Assembly (NCBI GenBank): GCA_050014355.1
Contig: JBEKDL010000040.1
Span: 1 to 17,492 of the forward strand
Direction: 5' to 3'
DNA: 17,492 nucleotides
From: Fen-1077 sp050014355
Lineage (GTDB): Bacteria; Chloroflexota; Dehalococcoidia; Dehalococcoidales; RBG-16-60-22
Below, piece by piece: positions 14,378 to 17,492 of this stretch. Position numbers and translations under genes: made by a program. The stretch's first letter is position 1; every line of letters starts with the position of its first letter. The notes under the pieces were generated by a model that worked only from the letters and a program-made list of their open reading frames with translations, ran no database searches and was not told the DNA's origin.

Positions 14378-16615
14378 TCAGTCCTTAATCTTCACCACGC
14401 GGCAGATATTGGAGCGGTAGTTCGTCCCGCCGAAGCCGGACTTGGCCTGGTTGCCCATCGAGGTCAGGTTGTTGATATTGTGGTCCCAGGTGCTGAAAAA
14501 GTTCGGAGCTTTGCCGTCAGTTTCCGGGAGCCACCACCCGTGGGGACACGTGACAACTTTCGGGTGGGAGGTGGGGGTCACTTTAGCGCGGAATTTCACC
14601 CTGCCGCGCGGGTTCTCGATGTAGACCCATTCGCCGTTGGCGACGCCCAGCGACGCCGCGGTCTTATCATTGATTTCCACGATGGGGTCAGGGTCGAGTT
14701 CGCGGAGCCACGGTATCATGCGGTGCTCGGAGTGGAAGAATACCGGCGAGCGGCGGCCGGTGGTAAGGATGAGCGGATACTTCTTGAACAATTCCGGGGT
14801 TGAGACGGGGCCTTCTTTCGGCTCCTCGTAATAAGGCAGCGGGTCGAGCCCCCATTCCTCGTAACGCTTGGCGTACAATTCGACTTTGCCGGTCGGCGTG
14901 TCGAAGCCTGGCTTGCCGTCAGCGCGGAGCAGCCCTTTTTCGTAGCGGTAATAAGGGCGGGTATTGTGTCCCGGCGGCGGGAACTCCCAGCCGCCCTTGG
15001 CCTTTAGTTTCTCGAAATTAGTGTTGCCGTCCTTTAAACGGTCATCGATAAGTTCTCTGACCGTGTTGAACTTGACGGGGGTGGTGGCCAGTCTCTTGGC
15101 CATCTCCAGGTTGATTTCCCAGTCCGATTTGCCTTCGCCCACGGGTTCGATGGCTTTAACGGATACGCCGAGGGGCGTCCACCAGGAGCGGAAGCTCTCT
15201 TTTTCACAGATAGTGACGGCGGGGAGGAAGATATCCGCCAGCGCCATCGTGGTTGGGTTCTGGAAGAGGTCAACGCAGACGATGAAATCGAGTTTTTTCA
15301 TGGCGTTATAGTGCCGCTTGGGGTCGGCGGCCTGCCCGCCGATGATGTTGGAGGTCTGTATCCAGGCGCCTTTGACCGGGTAGGGCTTGCCCGTCTCCAT
15401 CTGCTCGATGAGCACATCGGGCTGCACCCAGCCGCGGAATTTTTTTATCATGGGGTAGTCGTTAGCGCCTATTCTCTTTTCGTTCAGCTTGGTGACGAGT
15501 TCTGCGCCGTAGAGCTTGGTAAGCTCGGCGGAGCTGAAAGGATAGGTGGTAACGCCGTGTGAGTTGCGGGCGATGACGTTGCCGCCGGGGTTATCGATAT
15601 TGCCGGTGATGGCCCAGAGCTGGTTAATGGCCTGGGCAACGACGCTGCCGGCCGGCATGGCGTCCACCGGCTCACCCCACTGGATAGCCGAGGGCTTGTT
15701 TTTAGCGTAGAGACGGGCGGCCTGGATGATAAGCTCCTTGGGCACCCACGAAATTTCGGCGACCTTTTCCGGCGGGTACTCCTGCACGCGTTTCTTCAGT
15801 TCATCAAAGCCGTAGCACCACTTCTCGACGAACGCTTTATCGTAGATGCCTTCATTGATAATGACGTTGAGCATGCCGAGGGCAATGGCGCCGTCGGTGC
15901 CGGGACGGTTCTGTAGATGTAATTCGGAACGGCTGGTAAACCAGGTGGCGCGGGGGTCGATAGTGATGAGTTTGGTACCCCGCTTCATGCAGTCGATAAT
16001 CCAGTGACCGTAGAAACCGTCATGGCAGCCGGCGGTAAAATTCTGCGCCCAGATAATGATGTACTTGGGCGGTGTCCATTCCTTCGAGTCGTAGCGCTTT
16101 TCGAGGAACTGTGAGCAGTCCGCCACGCTGTAGTGCCCTTGAGTCGCGAACATGGCGCCCAGCCTTGGAGTATAGCAGGCATGGCCCGCCAGTCCCACCT
16201 GCACCCAGTTGGGGCTGCCGTAGGCGTACATCAGGAAGGTAATCGGCCCGCCGATGTCCCGTCCCGTGCCCTGGCAGAAAATGACCGATTCAGCGCCGTA
16301 CTTGGCGCGGATGTCCTTGAGTTTAGTCTCGATAGTGCCATAGGCTTCGTCCCAGGTGATTTGCTGCCATTTGCCTTCGCCCCTCTCGCCCACCCTTTTT
16401 AAAGGATGGGTCACGCGGGCGGGGTGGTATATGTACTGCGGAATGGCCAGGCCCTTGGCGCAGAGCCGCCCCTGGTTGAAGGGATGGTTTTTATCGCCTT
16501 CCACCCGGGTGACTTTACCGTCCTGGACATAAATTTCGCAACCGCAGCCGCCGTGCGAGCCGCAGCCGGCCGACCAGAGAGTCGATAGCGTTATCTTCTC
16601 TTTGCCTCTAGCCAT
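14378..16615 (-). CDS. Molybdopterin oxidoreductase, catalytic subunit (DMSO reductase family)
   Basis: Large Mo/W-bis-MGD enzyme, 745 aa. Numbered from the TTG at 16621 (two residues more): residues 17-57 give an Fe-S-like region with Cys20, 26, 28 and 54 in unusual spacing, followed by LCAKG. Next come PARVTHPLKRVGERGEGKW (67-85), GHACYTPRLG (146-155, Cys149 possibly the metal ligand), the domain III segments, and ILTTGRRSPVFFHSE with GEWVYIENPRGRVKFRAKVT at the dinucleotide-binding C-terminal domain. No Tat or Sec signal, so it is cytoplasmic. Start: AAGGAG (16628-16623) is 7 nt from ATG 16615 but 1 nt from the TTG, so ATG (MARGKEKI) is chosen. Substrate unknown; cytoplasmic relatives of this family include acetylene hydratase and transhydroxylases, and formate dehydrogenases are possible too. 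Confidence 0.9.
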   Translation of the reverse strand: MARGKEKITLSTLWSAGCGSHGGCGCEIYVQDGKVTRVEGDKNHPFNQGRLCAKGLAIPQYIYHPARVTHPLKRVGERGEGKWQQITWDEAYGTIETKLKDIRAKYGAESVIFCQGTGRDIGGPITFLMYAYGSPNWVQVGLAGHACYTPRLGAMFATQGHYSVADCSQFLEKRYDSKEWTPPKYIIIWAQNFTAGCHDGFYGHWIIDCMKRGTKLITIDPRATWFTSRSELHLQNRPGTDGAIALGMLNVIINEGIYDKAFVEKWCYGFDELKKRVQEYPPEKVAEISWVPKELIIQAARLYAKNKPSAIQWGEPVDAMPAGSVVAQAINQLWAITGNIDNPGGNVIARNSHGVTTYPFSSAELTKLYGAELVTKLNEKRIGANDYPMIKKFRGWVQPDVLIEQMETGKPYPVKGAWIQTSNIIGGQAADPKRHYNAMKKLDFIVCVDLFQNPTTMALADIFLPAVTICEKESFRSWWTPLGVSVKAIEPVGEGKSDWEINLEMAKRLATTPVKFNTVRELIDDRLKDGNTNFEKLKAKGGWEFPPPGHNTRPYYRYEKGLLRADGKPGFDTPTGKVELYAKRYEEWGLDPLPYYEEPKEGPVSTPELFKKYPLILTTGRRSPVFFHSEHRMIPWLRELDPDPIVEINDKTAASLGVANGEWVYIENPRGRVKFRAKVTPTSHPKVVTCPHGWWLPETDGKAPNFFSTWDHNINNLTSMGNQAKSGFGGTNYRSNICRVVKIKD

Positions 16616-16661
16616 GCACAAGCTCCTTTCTGAAAATAAAAGTTGAAATCGCCGACAGTTT

Positions 16662-16691
16662 ATCTTAATCGTTTTTGAACGTGCGTGTCAA
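16662..16691 (-). promoter_or_regulatory. Promoter of the molybdopterin oxidoreductase operon
   Basis: On the minus strand, TTGACA (16691-16686) lies 18 nt upstream of TAAGAT (16667-16662). The start of transcription would be near 16655, giving a 40-nt leader to the ATG at 16615. A second TTGACA lies 22 nt further upstream (16713-16708) with no partner -10; it may be a decoy or a regulator site. Confidence 0.5.
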
Positions 16692-16725
16692 ATCTTTGTG
16701 ATTGTTATGTCAACTATATTGTACC

Positions 16726-16754
16726 TTGAAATAGACCTCCAGTACGAATAAAAT
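16726..16754 (+). promoter_or_regulatory. Promoter of the NTF2-like gene at 16784
   Basis: TTGAAA (16726-16731), a 17-nt spacer and TAAAAT (16749-16754) form a near-consensus sigma-70 promoter. The -10 lies in the 10-mer GAATAAAATA (16746-16755), which recurs exactly in the promoter of the gene at 17452. ATACGTGTAT (16755-16764), directly downstream, overlaps the expected start site and could be a single operator half. Confidence 0.6.
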
Positions 16755-16783
16755 ATACGTGTATCTTAATAAGGAGGTTCGTT

Positions 16784-17380
16784 ATGAGTTCGAAGGATAT
16801 CGAGAAAAGACTACAGGTCGTCGAGGATATATTGGCAATTGATAAGCTGGAAAAAGTCTATGGCTATTACCTGGATAACGGCCAGAACGGGAAAATAGTC
16901 GACATGTTTTCAGACGATGCGGAGTCCGTGGAGATAACCGACCGCGGCGTTTTCAAGGGGAAAGAGGGCATCCGCCGGTTTTTCCTCCGCTACCTGGAAA
17001 ACAGCGGTCAGGCCGATTTAAAGGACTTCCCGCACGGCAGACTGCTCATCCACCAGCAGCACCAGGGTGTTATCGATGTCGCGCCGGACGGCAAGACCGC
17101 TAAAGGCAGATGGTACCTGATTATGATTCAGGCCTGGCCCGTAGAGGGGAAGGAAAGGTCGGTCATCGGCCACGGCGTGTATGAGAACGAATTTATTAAG
17201 GAGAACGGGACCTGGAAGTTTAAGAAAATGTTCATGAGCCTCAACTTCCGCTCGCCCATAAGCGAGGGCTGGACGACCACCCCCGTGATATCCGCCGGGC
17301 GCTCGCCGCTTTCCGATGCGCCGCCGACCGCTTACCATCCCTACCCGGATATGAAGATGGTGCCGTTTCACTGGGAGTAA
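16784..17380 (+). CDS. SnoaL/NTF2-like family protein
   Basis: The 198-aa protein has an N-terminal helix pair (IEKRLQVVEDILAIDKLEKVYGYYLDNG), then the SnoaL-like core: IVDMFSDDAESVEITDRGVFKGKEGIRRFFLRYL, GKTAKGRWYLIMIQAW, VIGHGVYENEFIKENGTWKFKKMFMSLNF. A C-terminal extension of about 45 residues is rich in Pro and Tyr. The family includes hydroxylases, dehydratases and isomerases; the catalytic residues cannot be identified here. Start ATG 16784 with AAGGAGG at 16771-16777 (6-nt spacing). It is divergent from the molybdopterin oxidoreductase, so the two may be co-regulated and act on the same compound, which is inference. Confidence 0.85.
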   Translation: MSSKDIEKRLQVVEDILAIDKLEKVYGYYLDNGQNGKIVDMFSDDAESVEITDRGVFKGKEGIRRFFLRYLENSGQADLKDFPHGRLLIHQQHQGVIDVAPDGKTAKGRWYLIMIQAWPVEGKERSVIGHGVYENEFIKENGTWKFKKMFMSLNFRSPISEGWTTTPVISAGRSPLSDAPPTAYHPYPDMKMVPFHWE

Positions 17381-17384
17381 GCTG

Positions 17385-17413
17385 TTGACAGCGTTAAATA
17401 ATTAGAATAAAAT
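17385..17413 (+). promoter_or_regulatory. Near-consensus promoter for the gene at 17452
   Basis: TTGACA (17385-17390), 17 nt, TAAAAT (17408-17413): the strongest sigma-70 promoter in the window. It shares the 10-mer GAATAAAATA (17405-17414) with the promoter at 16726-16754. The expected start of transcription (about 17420) lies within the ATACGT array, which suits repression by a protein bound there. Confidence 0.65.
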
Positions 17414-17417
17414 AATC

Positions 17418-17441
17418 ATACGTACATACGTCTATACGTCC
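17418..17441. repeat. Three tandem ATACGT units with 8-bp period (operator-like)
   Basis: ATACGT begins at 17418, 17426 and 17434, with an exact 8-bp period and a symmetric ACGT core in each unit; TACGTA at 17419-17424 is a perfect palindrome. The array overlaps the expected transcription start. Tandem 8-bp sites with an ACGT core are the hallmark of ribbon-helix-helix repressors such as MetJ (AGACGTCT). The role here is inferred from layout. Confidence 0.6.
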
Positions 17442-17451
17442 GGAGGTATCT

Positions 17452-17492
17452 ATGAGCAGGAAGATGACTGTCGTGTTTCATGACGAAGATTT
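17452..17492 (+). CDS. N-terminal fragment of a small protein, possible ribbon-helix-helix regulator
   Basis: The last 41 bases encode MSRKMTVVFHDED before the window ends. A GGAGG site at 17442-17446, 5 nt before ATG 17452, and the strong promoter support a real start. Short basic N-termini leading into a beta strand (KMTVVF) occur in ribbon-helix-helix repressors, and the upstream 8-bp array would suit autoregulation. Thirteen residues cannot decide the family. Confidence 0.5.
   Translation, partial: MSRKMTVVFHDED

Noticed and set aside
17418..17441. ATACGT units as a CRISPR array or microsatellite
   Set aside because: The units are only 8 bp with no spacers, and sit on a promoter start site; an operator is the better reading.

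Overview
The window is bacterial chromosome with dense, mostly plus-strand operons and a moderately high GC content. Likely host: Chloroflexota, probably Dehalococcoidia. This rests on the remembered resemblance of S2, the short EF-Ts (168 aa), the R3H-type AAA ATPase and the translin-HRDC protein to that group, on several TTG starts, and on an accessory set (short-chain dehydrogenase, cytoplasmic molybdopterin oxidoreductase, NTF2-like proteins) common there. This is inference; no search was run.

Layout. 1-303: tail of an NTF2/SnoaL-like gene. 322-4560: a translation and envelope operon (rpsB, tsf, pyrH, frr, uppS, cdsA) behind a good extended -10 promoter, followed by rsmG (4641-5357). A small membrane-anchored gene converges on rsmG and overlaps it by 4 nt. 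5643-6020: an AT-richer island bounded by an 11-bp perfect inverted repeat and A-tracts, holding a 70-aa two-helix membrane ORF; it looks like an insertion. 6092-7682: pdxS and pdxT (vitamin B6), separated by a palindromic repeat. 7702-12873: a tight operon of an R3H AAA ATPase, tmk, rnhB, a YraN-type nuclease, a two-domain thiE and a translin-HRDC protein. 12928-13932: an atypical SDR. 13939-14026: the second copy of the palindromic repeat. 14037-16615, minus strand: a molybdopterin oxidoreductase and its small ferredoxin partner. 16622-16783: a divergent promoter region. 16784-17380: an NTF2-like gene. 17452-end: the start of a small gene behind a near-consensus promoter and an 8-bp tandem operator-like array.

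The left and middle parts are housekeeping: translation, nucleotide supply, isoprenoid and phospholipid synthesis, cofactors and DNA/RNA maintenance. The right end looks like an accessory catabolic or redox module with its own regulation.

Most unusual points: an 8-residue in-frame gap in the conserved S2 N-terminal signature; an SDR in which the catalytic Asn and Lys positions appear exchanged (Lys147, Asn192); an ATACGT array with 8-bp period, resembling operators of ribbon-helix-helix repressors, directly before a gene whose first residues could be such a repressor; and the inverted-repeat-bounded island at 5643-6020.
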